64,000 nucleotides of DNA, taken from NCBI RefSeq assembly GCF_900100085.1, contig NZ_FNEJ01000023.1, positions 1 through 64,000 of the forward strand. The letters are read 5' to 3'. Positions within the stretch are counted from its first letter, which is position 1. Each line of letters starts with the position of its first letter. Shown here piece by piece: positions 53,901 through 61,956 of the stretch. The DNA comes from Salipiger marinus. GTDB lineage: Bacteria > Pseudomonadota > Alphaproteobacteria > Rhodobacterales > Rhodobacteraceae. Under the pieces are notes generated by a model. That model searched no databases, was not told the DNA's origin, and saw only the letters and a program-made list of their open reading frames with translations. Both the position numbers and the translations under genes were made by a program.

Positions 53901-55478
53901 CATTCCACCGAAGGCGTGACGCTGATTTCGCCGCCGCCGCATCACGACATCTATTCGATCGAGGATCTGGCGCAGCTGATCTACGACCTGAAGCAGATCA
54001 ACCCGCGCTGCAAGGTGACGGTCAAGCTGGTGGCCTCCTCCGGGGTTGGTACCATCGCGGCGGGCGTGGCCAAGGCCAAGGCGGACATCATCCTGATTTC
54101 CGGCCATAACGGCGGCACCGGCGCGTCGCCCGCCACCTCGATCAAACATGCGGGCCTGCCGTGGGAGATGGGCCTGACCGAGGCGCATCAGGTTCTGGCG
54201 ATGAACAAGCTGCGCGACCGCGTGACGCTGCGCACCGATGGTGGCCTGCGCACCGGGCGCGACATCGTGATGGCCGCGATGCTGGGGGCCGAGGAATATG
54301 GCATCGGCACCGCCGCGCTGATCGCCATGGGCTGCATCATGGTGCGCCAGTGCCAGTCCAACACCTGCCCCGTGGGCGTCTGCACGCAGGATGAAAGCCT
54401 GCGCGCCAAGTTCACCGGCAATGCGGAAAAGGTGGTGAACCTCATCACCTTCTACGCCACCGAGGTGCGCGAGATCCTCGCCTCCATCGGGGCGCGCAGC
54501 CTGAATGACGTGATCGGCCGTGCCGATCTGCTGCGGCAGGTCAGCCGTGGGGCGGAGCATCTGGACGATCTCGACCTCAACCCGCTGCTGATCCGCGTCG
54601 ATGGCGCCGATGACATCGTCTACAACCGCGACAAGCCGCGCAACATGGTGCCCGACACGCTGGATGCCGAGATCGTGCGCGATGCCGCGCGCTTCCTTGA
54701 AGATGGCGAGAAGATGCAGCTGAGCTATGCGGTGCAGAACACCCACCGCACCGTCGGCACCCGCACCTCCAGCCATATCGTGCGCAAGTTCGGGATGCGC
54801 AACGCGCTGCAGCCCGACCACCTGCATGTGAAGCTGACCGGCTCTGCGGGTCAGTCGCTGGGCGCCTTCGCGGCGCCGGGCCTGAAGATCGAGGTGTCGG
54901 GCGATGCCAATGACTATGTGGCCAAGGGTCTGTCCGGCGGCACCGTGGTGGTGCGTCCGCCGATGATGTCGCCGCTCAAGGCGGAGGACAACACCATCAT
55001 CGGCAATACCGTGCTTTACGGCGCCACCGATGGCTATCTCTTCGCGGCGGGCAAGGCGGGCGAACGCTTCGCCGTGCGCAACTCCGGCGCGAAGGTGGTG
55101 GTCGAAGGCTGCGGATCGAACGGCTGCGAATACATGACCGGCGGGGTCGCGGTGATCCTTGGCCCGATCGGCGCCAATTTCGGCGCGGGCATGACCGGGG
55201 GCATGGCCTATCTTTATGATCCCGAAGGCATGGCGGGCGATCTGATGAACATGGAAAGCCTCGTCACCTGCCCGGTGACTGTGGACCATTGGGAAGCGGA
55301 ACTGCGCGGGCTGATCGAACGCCACCTGCGTGAAACCGGCAGCCGCCGCGCGCAGGACATCCTGCAGCACTGGGACAGCGAGCGCGGCCATTTCCTGCAG
55401 GTCTGCCCGAAGGAGATGCTGAACAAGATCACCCATCCGCTCGGCTTCGAGCAGGACGTGGCGGTGCCTGCGGAATAA
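50937..55478 (+). CDS. gltB: Glutamate synthase (NADPH) large subunit
   Basis: 1513 residues. A 33-residue propeptide precedes Cys34 (SSCGVGLVVS), the N-terminal nucleophile of the glutaminase domain. The central and FMN-binding synthase domains follow. The 3Fe-4S ligands are Cys1133, Cys1139 and Cys1144 (CX5CX4C). The C-terminal beta-helix domain runs from about 1260 (GTRTSSHIVRKFG, then repeated GXXG motifs). The enzyme makes two glutamates from glutamine and 2-oxoglutarate. It ends in a strong terminator. The very long frame on the opposite strand is a codon-bias shadow. Confidence 0.97.
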   Translation: MTTFDANWAAAEETKRKWMEENSLFRDEHEHSSCGVGLVVSIDGKPSRKVVEAGITALKAIWHRGAVDADGKTGDGAGIHVQIPVSFFYDQIDRTGHAPRKDELMAVGQVFLPRTDFAAQETCRTIVETEVLRMGHYIYGWRHVPVNVDCLGEKANATRPEIEQILISNAKGIDEETFERELYVIRRRIEKAATAAGINGLYIASLSCRSIIYKGMMLAEQVAVFYPDLMDARFESAFAIYHQRYSTNTFPQWWLAQPFRMLAHNGEINTIKGNTNWMKSHEIRMASATFGEMAEDIKPIIASGASDSAALDAVFEVLVRAGRNAPMAKTMLIPEAWSKQAVELPQAWLDMYSYVNSVMEPWDGPAALAMTDGRWVCGGLDRNGLRPMRYVVTGDGLLIAGSEAGMVPVDEGSVREKGALGPGQMIAVDMEEGKLYHDTEIKDRLAASQPFGEWVGKIVELDDVLGKVSEKPLFAGSELRRRQIAAGYTIEELEQALAPMAEDGKEMLASMGDDTPSAVLSKKYRPLSHFFRQNFSQVTNPPIDSLREFRVMSLKTRFGNLKNVLDESSSQTEILVLDSPFVANTQFDELVKHFNAGLVEIDCTFPANGGEGALRDGLARIRAEAEDAVRSGGGHIVLTDHHQSEDKVAMPMILATSAVHSWLTKKGLRTFCSLGVRSAECIDPHYFAVLVGCGATIVNPYLAEDSLADRIDRGLLDGSLTDNVARYREAIDAGLLKIMSKMGISVISSYRGGLNFEAVGLSRAMVAEYFPGMLSRISGIGVHGIQQKAEEVHGLGFRGGRDVLPIGGFYKARKSGETHAWGAQNMHLLQAACNKASYELWKTYSKAMRANPPIHLRDLLDFKPLAEPVPLEEVESITSIRKRFVTPGMSLGALSPEAHKTLNVAMNRIGAKSDSGEGGEDPAHFVPEPNGDNPSAKIKQVASGRFGVTAEYLNHCEELEIKVAQGAKPGEGGQLPGMKVTKLIARLRHSTEGVTLISPPPHHDIYSIEDLAQLIYDLKQINPRCKVTVKLVASSGVGTIAAGVAKAKADIILISGHNGGTGASPATSIKHAGLPWEMGLTEAHQVLAMNKLRDRVTLRTDGGLRTGRDIVMAAMLGAEEYGIGTAALIAMGCIMVRQCQSNTCPVGVCTQDESLRAKFTGNAEKVVNLITFYATEVREILASIGARSLNDVIGRADLLRQVSRGAEHLDDLDLNPLLIRVDGADDIVYNRDKPRNMVPDTLDAEIVRDAARFLEDGEKMQLSYAVQNTHRTVGTRTSSHIVRKFGMRNALQPDHLHVKLTGSAGQSLGAFAAPGLKIEVSGDANDYVAKGLSGGTVVVRPPMMSPLKAEDNTIIGNTVLYGATDGYLFAAGKAGERFAVRNSGAKVVVEGCGSNGCEYMTGGVAVILGPIGANFGAGMTGGMAYLYDPEGMAGDLMNMESLVTCPVTVDHWEAELRGLIERHLRETGSRRAQDILQHWDSERGHFLQVCPKEMLNKITHPLGFEQDVAVPAE

Positions 55479-55507
55479 CGCGGGCCTGCTCAGCCGTGGC
55501 GCGATCT

Positions 55508-55535
55508 GAGGGCCCCTTGCGGGGCCCTCTTTTTT
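55508..55535 (+). terminator. Rho-independent terminator of gltB
   Basis: The 9-bp stem gagggcccc/ggggccctc with loop ttgc is followed by TTTTTT. It lies 30 bases after the gltB stop. Confidence 0.92.
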
Positions 55536-55545
55536 GGGACGGGGC

Positions 55546-56007
55546 TCAGGGGCGTGGCGCCTCGGGGCCGCGATCCTCGGGCTTCGGACCTTTCGGGCCT
55601 TTGGGCCCCATGTGGCCGGACATGGCGGGGTGATGCGGCACCGGCTCGGCCTCCGACACCATCTCCGCCAGCGGCTGCGCGGCGCGCAGGCAGGCGTCCA
55701 CCGGCGTGTCGCCACAGCTCAGGTGCAGTTTGCGCCCGCCGCCAAAATCCACCTTCACCTCGGCGCCGCGCGACCGCTCGCCGTGATGCCTGCCATGCGG
55801 CGACATCCCGGCATGCGGGGACATGGAGCCGGGCCGATGCGCTTCGCCCATCGGGGAGGGGCGGGCCCCGGGTGAGTCGGGCGCCTGCGCGGCTGCGGGC
55901 GGCGTGGGCGAGGCGGTCTGCGCCGCGACCGGCAGGGCGCTGGCACAGGCCAGCAGGCTGGCGGTCACGAGGGTGGCGGAGGCGGGGCGGGAAAACAGGC
56001 TGAACAT
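55546..56007 (-). CDS. Exported His/Pro-rich protein, unknown
   Basis: 153 residues from ATG at 56007, with AGGAAAGG upstream. A signal peptide (1-29, ends PVAAQ) is followed by a Pro/Ala/His/Met-rich region (HRPGSMSPHAGMSPHGRHHGE). Then comes a short domain KVDFGGGRKLHLSCGDTPVDACLRAAQPL with two cysteines, and a collagen-like GPKGPKGPK tail. His/Met enrichment suggests metal binding. It is convergent with gltB. Confidence 0.65.
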   Translation of the reverse strand: MFSLFSRPASATLVTASLLACASALPVAAQTASPTPPAAAQAPDSPGARPSPMGEAHRPGSMSPHAGMSPHGRHHGERSRGAEVKVDFGGGRKLHLSCGDTPVDACLRAAQPLAEMVSEAEPVPHHPAMSGHMGPKGPKGPKPEDRGPEAPRP

Positions 56008-56029
56008 CACGAGCGAACCTTTCCTTTAA

Positions 56030-56408
56030 AGAATACAGCAGCATCCGCCACGCGCGGCAGAGCCTGCCAGAACCAACGGCCCGAACGGCCAAGCGGTTCC
56101 TTGCCGATCCCTGCGCCCGCTCCAAGTCTCGGCCAGCGGACCCATTGCGACCGAATCTCATCCTTTTGCACAATTTTGACATATTTTCTTGCCGGAATGG
56201 CCCTTCTCTCTGATATGATCGGAACAGCCGCCTTGGTCCCGCCGGGCGGCCCGTTCGGTAGTGAGTGGGCACCAGTTCCCAGGGTATGGGGGAGTATCGG
56301 ACCGTTGTCCTGCGTGGACGCGGAGCCGTCCGCGGGGACAGGGACCCCGCGGCTTCCCCACCCATCGCAGGCTTTATTCGCGGCCTGTGGCCATGTAGAT
56401 CGGACCAC
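56030..56408 (+). other. Intergenic leader region of mtgA with overlapping hairpins
   Basis: This stretch of about 380 bases has no supported gene. The left part (56150-56220) is AT-richer and may hold promoters for both divergent genes. The right part has two mutually exclusive hairpins: CGCGGA-GCCG-TCCGCG (56319-56334) and CCGCGGGG-N7-CCCCGCGG (56330-56352). They precede the mtgA start by about 60 bases. Confidence 0.4.
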
Positions 56409-57152
56409 ATGGCCCAACGCACACGCTCTTCCAGATCAGGCTCGAAAGCCGCATCCTCCCCGCCTCCGGCGCGCCGCCGTGGCGGACGGGCCCGGCTGCT
56501 GCGCCGTCTGGTGCTGGCCGCGCTGGCGGGCGTGCTGCTGATGGTGCTGGCGGTGCTGGCCTATCGCGTGGTGAACCCGCCCGGCACCCCCTATATGTGG
56601 ATGGAAACCCGCAGGCTCGACGCGCCGGTCGCCTATATCTGGGTGGACGCCGAAGAGGTGGCGCCGGTCCTGCTGCGCGCGCTGGTGGCGGCGGAGGATG
56701 CCAATTTCTGCACCCATTGGGGATTCGACATGCGCGCCATCCGCGCCGCCATCGCCTCGGGCGGGCGGCGCGGCGCCTCAACGATCAGCCAGCAGGTGGT
56801 CAAGAATGTCTGGCTCTGGCAGGGGCGCAGCTGGCCGCGCAAGGCGCTGGAGGCGATGATGACCCCGCTGGTGGAAGCGCTCTGGCCCAAGCGCCGCATC
56901 CTCGAGGTCTATCTCAACGTGGCGGAATTCGGCGATGGCGTCTTTGGGGCCGAGGCCGCCGCCCGGCATTATTTCGGCGTGGCAGCCGCGGATCTGACCG
57001 CCGTTCAGGCCGCGCGGCTCGCCGCGATCCTGCCCGATCCCAAGGACCGGTCCGCCGCGCGGCCTTCGGCCTTTGTCGAACGCCGCGCCGCCCAGATCCG
57101 GGACGGCGCCGCCACCATCGACCGCGACGGTCGCGCCGCCTGCTTCCAGTAA
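56409..57152 (+). CDS. mtgA: Monofunctional biosynthetic peptidoglycan transglycosylase
   Basis: 247 residues from ATG at 56409; in-frame upstream sequence is not family-like. A basic N-terminus and one membrane anchor (about 31-52) precede the GT51 domain. ALVAAEDANFCTHWGFDMRAI contains the catalytic Glu, GASTISQQVVKNVWL is motif 2, and ILEVYLNVAEFGDGVFG is motif 4. It polymerises lipid II glycan strands without transpeptidase activity. The gene is followed directly by a dispersed repeat. Confidence 0.95.
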   Translation: MAQRTRSSRSGSKAASSPPPARRRGGRARLLRRLVLAALAGVLLMVLAVLAYRVVNPPGTPYMWMETRRLDAPVAYIWVDAEEVAPVLLRALVAAEDANFCTHWGFDMRAIRAAIASGGRRGASTISQQVVKNVWLWQGRSWPRKALEAMMTPLVEALWPKRRILEVYLNVAEFGDGVFGAEAAARHYFGVAAADLTAVQAARLAAILPDPKDRSAARPSAFVERRAAQIRDGAATIDRDGRAACFQ

Positions 57153-57154
57153 GG

Positions 57155-57219
57155 CTTCATCTTGCCCGGCAAACTCCGGGGGTGAATTGGCGAAGCCAAG
57201 AGGGGGCAGAGCCCCCTTG
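57155..57219 (-). repeat. Dispersed 60-bp element, copy 2
   Basis: The minus strand reads ctctgccccctcttgg, cgccaattcacccccggagttt and gggcaagATGAAG, nearly identical to copies at 34440 and 57970. It lies just after mtgA in inverted orientation relative to copy 3, 750 bases away. Confidence 0.85.
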
Positions 57220-57294
57220 CTGTTGAAACCCGCAGCAATTCGCGTCAAACAGGGGAAACACGTTTCTCCCAAACCTTCGGAAGACCTCTTGCCC

Positions 57295-57960
57295 ATGGCC
57301 AAGCTTTATCATGTGCCGCTCTCGCCCTTCTGCCGCAAGGTTCGCCTGAGCCTCGCCGAGAAGAAGATCGAATGCGAACTGATCGACGAACGCTACTGGG
57401 AAAAGGACGCCGACTTCCTGCGCCGCAACCCGGCGGCCAAGGTGCCGGTGCTGAAGATCGACGGCAAGACCATGGCGGAAAGTGCCGCCATCTGCGAATG
57501 GCTCGAAGAGAAATACCCCGAGCCCGCGCTGATGCCGCGCTCTGCCGATGCGCGGTTCGAGGTGCGGCGGCTGGTCGGCTGGTTTGATGACAAATTTCAC
57601 CACGAGGTCACCTCGAAACTGCTCTACGAGCGGGTGAACAAGAAGATCATGAAGGCGGGCTTTCCTGATTCCGGCAACGTCAAGGCCGGGGCCAAGGCGA
57701 TCAAGTATCACCTTGATTACCTCGCATGGCTGCTGGACCACCGGCGCTGGCTGGCGGGGGATGTGATGACGCTGGCGGATTTTGCCGCGGCAGCGCATCT
57801 GTCCTCGCTGGACTATATCTCGGATGTGGACTGGAACCGCTCTGCGGCGGTGAAGGACTGGTATGCCAAGATCAAGTCGCGCCCGGCCTTCCGCGCGATC
57901 CTTGCCGATCAGGTGCCGGGCTTCCCGCCGCCCGCGCATTACGCCGATCTGGATTTCTGA
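57295..57960 (+). CDS. Glutathione S-transferase family protein
   Basis: 221 residues. The N-terminal thioredoxin-like domain has LYHVPLSPFCRKVRLSLAEKK, AAKVPVLKIDG (cis-Pro) and MAESAAICEWLEEKYP for glutathione binding. The C-terminal helical domain includes LAGDVMTLADFAAAAHLSSLDYI. A Ser/Cys pair (SPFC) occupies the catalytic position. The substrate is unknown; detoxification or thiol repair is likely. It lies between two inverted copies of the dispersed repeat. Confidence 0.92.
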   Translation: MAKLYHVPLSPFCRKVRLSLAEKKIECELIDERYWEKDADFLRRNPAAKVPVLKIDGKTMAESAAICEWLEEKYPEPALMPRSADARFEVRRLVGWFDDKFHHEVTSKLLYERVNKKIMKAGFPDSGNVKAGAKAIKYHLDYLAWLLDHRRWLAGDVMTLADFAAAAHLSSLDYISDVDWNRSAAVKDWYAKIKSRPAFRAILADQVPGFPPPAHYADLDF

Positions 57961-57969
57961 TCCCGAGGG

Positions 57970-58032
57970 GGGCAGGGGGCTCTGCCCCCTCTTGGCTGCG
58001 CCAATTCACCCCCGGAGTTTAGGGGCAAGATG
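57970..58032 (+). repeat. Dispersed 60-bp element, copy 3, supplying queG start
   Basis: The copy begins with the hairpin agggggc-tct-gccccct, a likely terminator for the GST gene. It ends with aggggcaagATGA, where the ATG at 58030 is the queG start codon and agggg its ribosome-binding site. Confidence 0.85.
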
Positions 58033-59091
58033 AACGAGCAAGGACAGCACGACGATCTGAAGGCGCGGCTGGTGGAAGAGGCACGGGCGGTGGGGTTTTC
58101 GTCCTGCCGCATCTGCCGTCCCGGCGACGTGCCGCAGGTCGCGGAGCGGCTGGCGGAGTTTCTGGCGGCGGGGCGCCATGGCCAGATGGGCTGGATGGCG
58201 GAGCGCACCGGCTGGCGCGGCGATCCCACCGCGCTCTGGCCCGAGGCGCGGTCGGTGATCATGCTGGCGGAAAACTACGGCCCCGACCATGATCCGCGCG
58301 CCGTTCTGGCGCGGCCCGAGCGGGCGGCGGTGTCGGTCTATGCCCAGAACCGCGATTATCATGATGTGGTCAAGAAGCGGCTGAAGCGGCTGGGGCGCTG
58401 GCTGATGGCGGCGGCAGAGGCCGAGGCGCCGCAGATCAAGGTCTTTGTCGACACGGCGCCGGTGATGGAAAAGCCGCTGGGGCAGGCGGCGGGGCTGGGC
58501 TGGCAGGGCAAGCACACCAATCTGGTCAGCCGCGATCTGGGCTCGTGGTTCTTTCTGGGCTCGATCTTCACCACGCTCGCCCTGCCGGTGGACGGGGCGG
58601 AGCGGGATCACTGCGGCAGCTGCCGCGCCTGTCTGGACGCCTGTCCCACCGATGCCTTTCCCGCGCCTTATCAGCTGGATGCGCGGCGCTGCATTTCCTA
58701 TCTGACCATCGAACATGCGGGGCCGGTGGCGGAGGATCTGCGCCCGCTTCTGGGCAACCGCATCTATGGCTGCGACGACTGTCTGGCCGCCTGTCCGTGG
58801 AACAAGTTCGCGGAGCAGGCGGCGGAGATCAAATATCATGCCCGCGATGATCTGCGTGCCCCGGCGCTGGCCGATCTGGCGCGGCTGGACGATGCGGGGT
58901 TCCGGGCGCTGTTTTCCGGATCGCCGATCAAGCGCATCGGGCGGGACCGGTTCGTGCGCAACGTGCTTTATGCCATCGGCAATTCCGGGCGGGGCGATCT
59001 GCGCGAGGTGGCGCAGGGGCTTTGCGCGGATGCGGATGACACCGTGCGCGATGCCGCGCACTGGGCGGTGGCGCGGCTGGCGCAGGGGTGA
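58030..59091 (+). CDS. queG: Epoxyqueuosine reductase
   Basis: 353 residues. Cobalamin-dependent QueG family, last step of queuosine synthesis in tRNA. Conserved parts: [28 protein letters not shown], the two 4Fe-4S motifs [13 protein letters not shown] and [14 protein letters not shown], and the C-terminal HEAT-like end ([23 protein letters not shown]). The start codon and Shine-Dalgarno are provided by the end of the dispersed repeat directly upstream. Confidence 0.96.
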   Translation: MNEQGQHDDLKARLVEEARAVGFSSCRICRPGDVPQVAERLAEFLAAGRHGQMGWMAERTGWRGDPTALWPEARSVIMLAENYGPDHDPRAVLARPERAAVSVYAQNRDYHDVVKKRLKRLGRWLMAAAEAEAPQIKVFVDTAPVMEKPLGQAAGLGWQGKHTNLVSRDLGSWFFLGSIFTTLALPVDGAERDHCGSCRACLDACPTDAFPAPYQLDARRCISYLTIEHAGPVAEDLRPLLGNRIYGCDDCLAACPWNKFAEQAAEIKYHARDDLRAPALADLARLDDAGFRALFSGSPIKRIGRDRFVRNVLYAIGNSGRGDLREVAQGLCADADDTVRDAAHWAVARLAQG

Positions 59092-59190
59092 CCGCGCCGG
59101 GCACAGCCCCCCGTGCGGGGGCGCACGGGGGGCTTCCGGGGATACGAGGCAAGTCCCGGGCCTCCGCGCCTGCGCGCGGAACTGGGGCGC

Positions 59191-59724
59191 TCAGGCGCGG
59201 TCGTCGAGCAGAAGCTCCACCGCGCCATCGGCTGTTTCATAGACCCCGATGACCTTGTCGGGCGTCAGCCCCTCGGCCTCGAGCGTCTGGGTGACGGAGT
59301 CGTTGTCGGCAAGCCCGGCGCGCAGCACGTCAAGCTGCGGGGTGGCTTCGGTCAGCGCGTCCTGCAGCGCCACTTCGCTTTCCTTGGCCTGTCCGTCCAG
59401 ATCGCTGAGCCTGCGGGTCTGCACCTCGGTGGCGGAGGCCAGCGTGTCGACATCGGCCATGGCAAGATCGGCGTTGTAGAGCGAGGAAATCAGCTGCCCG
59501 TAGCTTTTGGGCGCGTCGGAGGCCAGATCCGCCGTGGTGCTGGGGCCTGCGGCGATGCCGCCGCCGGGCAGGGAGGTTTCGTTTTCGGGCGCGGTGGCGG
59601 CGGGCTCGTCCGGGATGGACGGGCTGCGGGTGTCGGTCCCGGCCTCCTGCGCGATGGCGGCGCCGGACAGCGTGGCGGCGGTCAGGACGGCGAGGCCGAA
59701 CTTGGTCGTCATGCGGATGGTCAT
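59191..59724 (-). CDS. Exported helical protein, unknown
   Basis: 177 residues from ATG at 59724, with AAGGAG upstream. A signal peptide (1-24, ends AIAQEA), a Pro/Thr/Ala-rich low-complexity linker (to about 65), then a helical region with ALASATEVQ-type heptads (MADVDTLASATEVQTRRLSDLDGQAKE split over two helices) and an acidic end VELLLDDRA. It may be soluble periplasmic and coiled-coil. No recognised family. Confidence 0.68.
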   Translation of the reverse strand: MTIRMTTKFGLAVLTAATLSGAAIAQEAGTDTRSPSIPDEPAATAPENETSLPGGGIAAGPSTTADLASDAPKSYGQLISSLYNADLAMADVDTLASATEVQTRRLSDLDGQAKESEVALQDALTEATPQLDVLRAGLADNDSVTQTLEAEGLTPDKVIGVYETADGAVELLLDDRA

Positions 59725-59991
59725 GGGCAACTCCTTGCGAATGGGCTGCGGGTCTGCGGGTCCGGGACCAGCCCCGGTGTCATGAGTAGATAAGGCGCGG
59801 CGCGCCGGTTCGGATCCCTTGGCCCCGGGCGGCGGCGGCGGTTCGCCGAAATGGCCGGATCGCGGCGGCGGAGCCTCGCCGGTGGCACGCGGGCCTGCTG
59901 CCGCTTCACGCCCGCGCGGGGGCGGTGTAACAGGCTTTGAAAACCGGATTGCGCACCCCATCTAGGGGGGAGACTGACTCGGAGGGAGCCC

Positions 59992-60441
59992 ATGGCGACA
60001 TATCACAAAGACCCCGATGCGATTGCAGCACTCGACCCGGAGCAATACCGCGTCACCCAGCAGAACGGCACCGAACGCCCGGGAAGCGGCGCCTATCTGG
60101 GCAACAAGGAGCCGGGCATCTATGTGGACATCGTGTCCGGAGAGCCGCTGTTCGCCTCCTCGGACAAATATGAATCCGGCTGCGGCTGGCCCAGCTTCGT
60201 CAAGCCGCTGGAGCCCGCGCATGTGCAGGAACTGCGCGACATGACCCATGGCATGATCCGCACCGAAGTGCGCTCGGCCCATGGCGACAGCCATCTGGGC
60301 CATGTCTTTCCAGATGGTCCGGCGGACCGGGGCGGACTGCGCTACTGCATCAATTCTGCCGCGCTGCGTTTCGTGCATCGCGACGACATGGAAGCCGAAG
60401 GCTATGGCGCCTGGCTGGATCAGGTGGAGGATGTGGCATGA
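59992..60441 (+). CDS. msrB: Peptide-methionine (R)-S-oxide reductase
   Basis: 149 residues, cytosolic. The fold is marked by [28 protein letters not shown] and [11 protein letters not shown], and the catalytic Cys sits in [12 protein letters not shown]. The paired CxxC zinc ligands of many MsrB proteins are absent, so this is the zinc-less form. It reduces methionine-R-sulfoxide. GGAGGGAG precedes the start. The stop overlaps msrA by 4 bases. Confidence 0.95.
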   Translation: MATYHKDPDAIAALDPEQYRVTQQNGTERPGSGAYLGNKEPGIYVDIVSGEPLFASSDKYESGCGWPSFVKPLEPAHVQELRDMTHGMIRTEVRSAHGDSHLGHVFPDGPADRGGLRYCINSAALRFVHRDDMEAEGYGAWLDQVEDVA

Positions 60442-60944
60442 CCGAACGCGCAATTCTGGCCGGGGGCTGTTTCTGGGGCATGCAGGATCTGATCCGCAAG
60501 CTGCCGGGGGTGGTGTCAACCCGCGTGGGCTATACCGGCGGCGATGTGGAAAACGCGACCTATCGCAATCACGGCACCCATGCCGAGGCGATCGAGATCA
60601 CCTTTGACCCGGAGGCAACGAGCTACCGGCGCCTGCTGGAGTTCTTCTTTCAGATCCACGATCCGACCACGCTGAACCGTCAGGGCAATGATCTGGGCCT
60701 GAGCTACCGCTCGGCGATCTACTACCTTGACGAGACGCAGAAATCCGTGGCGCTGGACACCATCGCCGATGTGGAGGCCTCCGAGATCTGGCCGGGCCGC
60801 GTCGTGACCGAGGTCGAGCCCGCAGGCGCCTTCTGGGAGGCGGAACCGGAACATCAGGATTATCTGGAACGCTTCCCCAACGGCTATACCTGCCATTATC
60901 CGCGGCCCGGCTGGGTATTGCCCCGCCGCGCTGCCGCCGAATGA
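60438..60944 (+). CDS. msrA: Peptide-methionine (S)-S-oxide reductase
   Basis: 168 residues. The catalytic motif [17 protein letters not shown] is at the N-terminus, followed by [27 protein letters not shown] and [16 protein letters not shown]. The enzyme reduces methionine-S-sulfoxide. It overlaps msrB by 4 bases, forming the usual repair pair. The C-terminus has a Cys (TCHYPRPGW) that may serve in recycling. Confidence 0.96.
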   Translation: MTERAILAGGCFWGMQDLIRKLPGVVSTRVGYTGGDVENATYRNHGTHAEAIEITFDPEATSYRRLLEFFFQIHDPTTLNRQGNDLGLSYRSAIYYLDETQKSVALDTIADVEASEIWPGRVVTEVEPAGAFWEAEPEHQDYLERFPNGYTCHYPRPGWVLPRRAAAE

Positions 60945-61059
60945 CCGTGACCCGGACCCCGGCCTCTGGTCGGGGTCTGGCGCCGGTGGAACCGCGGCAG
61001 GGGTCCGCGCGTCTTTGGCCAGACAGATCGGGACCGCGGAGACGGACAGGATGCACAGC

Positions 61060-61665
61060 ATGACACGCGGCGGACCCGCAACCCCGGCGGATCGCCCGGT
61101 GGGAGAGATTGTTGACCGGATGGAGCAGGCGGCGCAGGGGCCGAAGGTCAGCGTGCGCGCGCTGATCGAAAGCTTCGGCCAGCGGTCGTTTCTGCCTGCG
61201 CTGATGGTGCCCGCGCTGCTGGTGGTGTCGCCGCTGTCGGGGATTCCGCTGTTTTCCTCGATCTGCGGCCTGACCATCGCGTTTATCTCCGGACAGATGC
61301 TGGTGTCACGCGATCATCTGTGGCTGCCGGATTTCATCATGGACCGCAGTTTTCGCGGCGACCGGGCGCGGCAGGCGCTGAAGAAGCTGCGCCGCGTCAC
61401 CGACTGGCTGGACCGCAACGCGCGGGCGCGGCTGCGGGTGCTGACCGCGCTGCCGATGCGCAAGGTGCTGCAGGGGGCCTGCCTGCTTTGCGGCGCGGCG
61501 ATGCCCTTTCTGGAACTGGTGCCGTTCTCGTCCTCGATCCTTGGCGGCGCGGTGCTGAGCTTTGCCACCGGGCTGCTGGTGCGGGACGGGCTGTTCGCGG
61601 TGCTGGGCGCGGCGGTGGTGGCCGCCGCCGTGCTGGTGCCGATGCTGGTGCTGGGCGCGATCTGA
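61060..61665 (+). CDS. ExoD-family membrane protein
   Basis: 201 residues from ATG at 61060, with AGGA 8 bases upstream; an ATG at 61051 is possible. The ExoD pattern is clear: VSVRALIESFGQRSFLPALMVPALLVVSPLSGIPLF, ISGQMLVSRDHLWLPDFI, and a C-terminal pair of hydrophobic helices (PFLELVPFSSSILGGAVLSFATGLLVRDG). ExoD is needed for exopolysaccharide production and nodule invasion in rhizobia; the molecular role is unknown. Confidence 0.9.
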   Translation: MTRGGPATPADRPVGEIVDRMEQAAQGPKVSVRALIESFGQRSFLPALMVPALLVVSPLSGIPLFSSICGLTIAFISGQMLVSRDHLWLPDFIMDRSFRGDRARQALKKLRRVTDWLDRNARARLRVLTALPMRKVLQGACLLCGAAMPFLELVPFSSSILGGAVLSFATGLLVRDGLFAVLGAAVVAAAVLVPMLVLGAI

Positions 61666-61675
61666 ACCTTTCGGC

Positions 61676-61894
61676 TCAGCCCAGCGGGCCGCGCAGGATC
61701 AGCGCCAGCCCGGCCAGAAGCACCAGAACCAGAAGCAGGATCACGCCCCGCCGTCCCCTGTCGCGCTCGCGCGGAGCGTGGGGCAATGGCGTGGGCCGGT
61801 CGCTGGCGCCTGCGTCGCCGGGACCGGCGCGCACTTCCCGTTTTGTGGAGGAGGGGGCGGGGCGGTCGGGATTCCGGGGCTGGGGGGCGGTCAT
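61676..61894 (-). CDS. Small tail-anchored membrane protein, unknown
   Basis: 72 residues with a strong ribosome-binding site (AAAGGAG, 6 bases before ATG). A polar Pro/Arg/Asp-rich N-terminus is followed by one membrane helix (about 50-68, ILLLVLVLLAGLALIL). No family recognised. It is convergent with exoD. Confidence 0.6.
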   Translation of the reverse strand: MTAPQPRNPDRPAPSSTKREVRAGPGDAGASDRPTPLPHAPRERDRGRRGVILLLVLVLLAGLALILRGPLG

Positions 61895-61956
61895 GACGGG
61901 CTCCTTTCAGGATGGTGTCATGACAGGGAAACGCTTCTGTGCGGGCGCGGTTCCGC

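Noticed and set aside
50652..55715. 1687-residue open frame on the minus strand across gltB
   Set aside because: It is exactly antisense to a fully conserved gltB, and the translation is His/Gly/Arg-rich low-complexity sequence with no family motif. Long antisense frames are expected in GC-rich genes with strong third-position bias.
56160..56215. TTGACA...TATGAT as a sigma-70 promoter of mtgA
   Set aside because: The spacing between the two hexamers is 32 bases, far from the usual 16-18.
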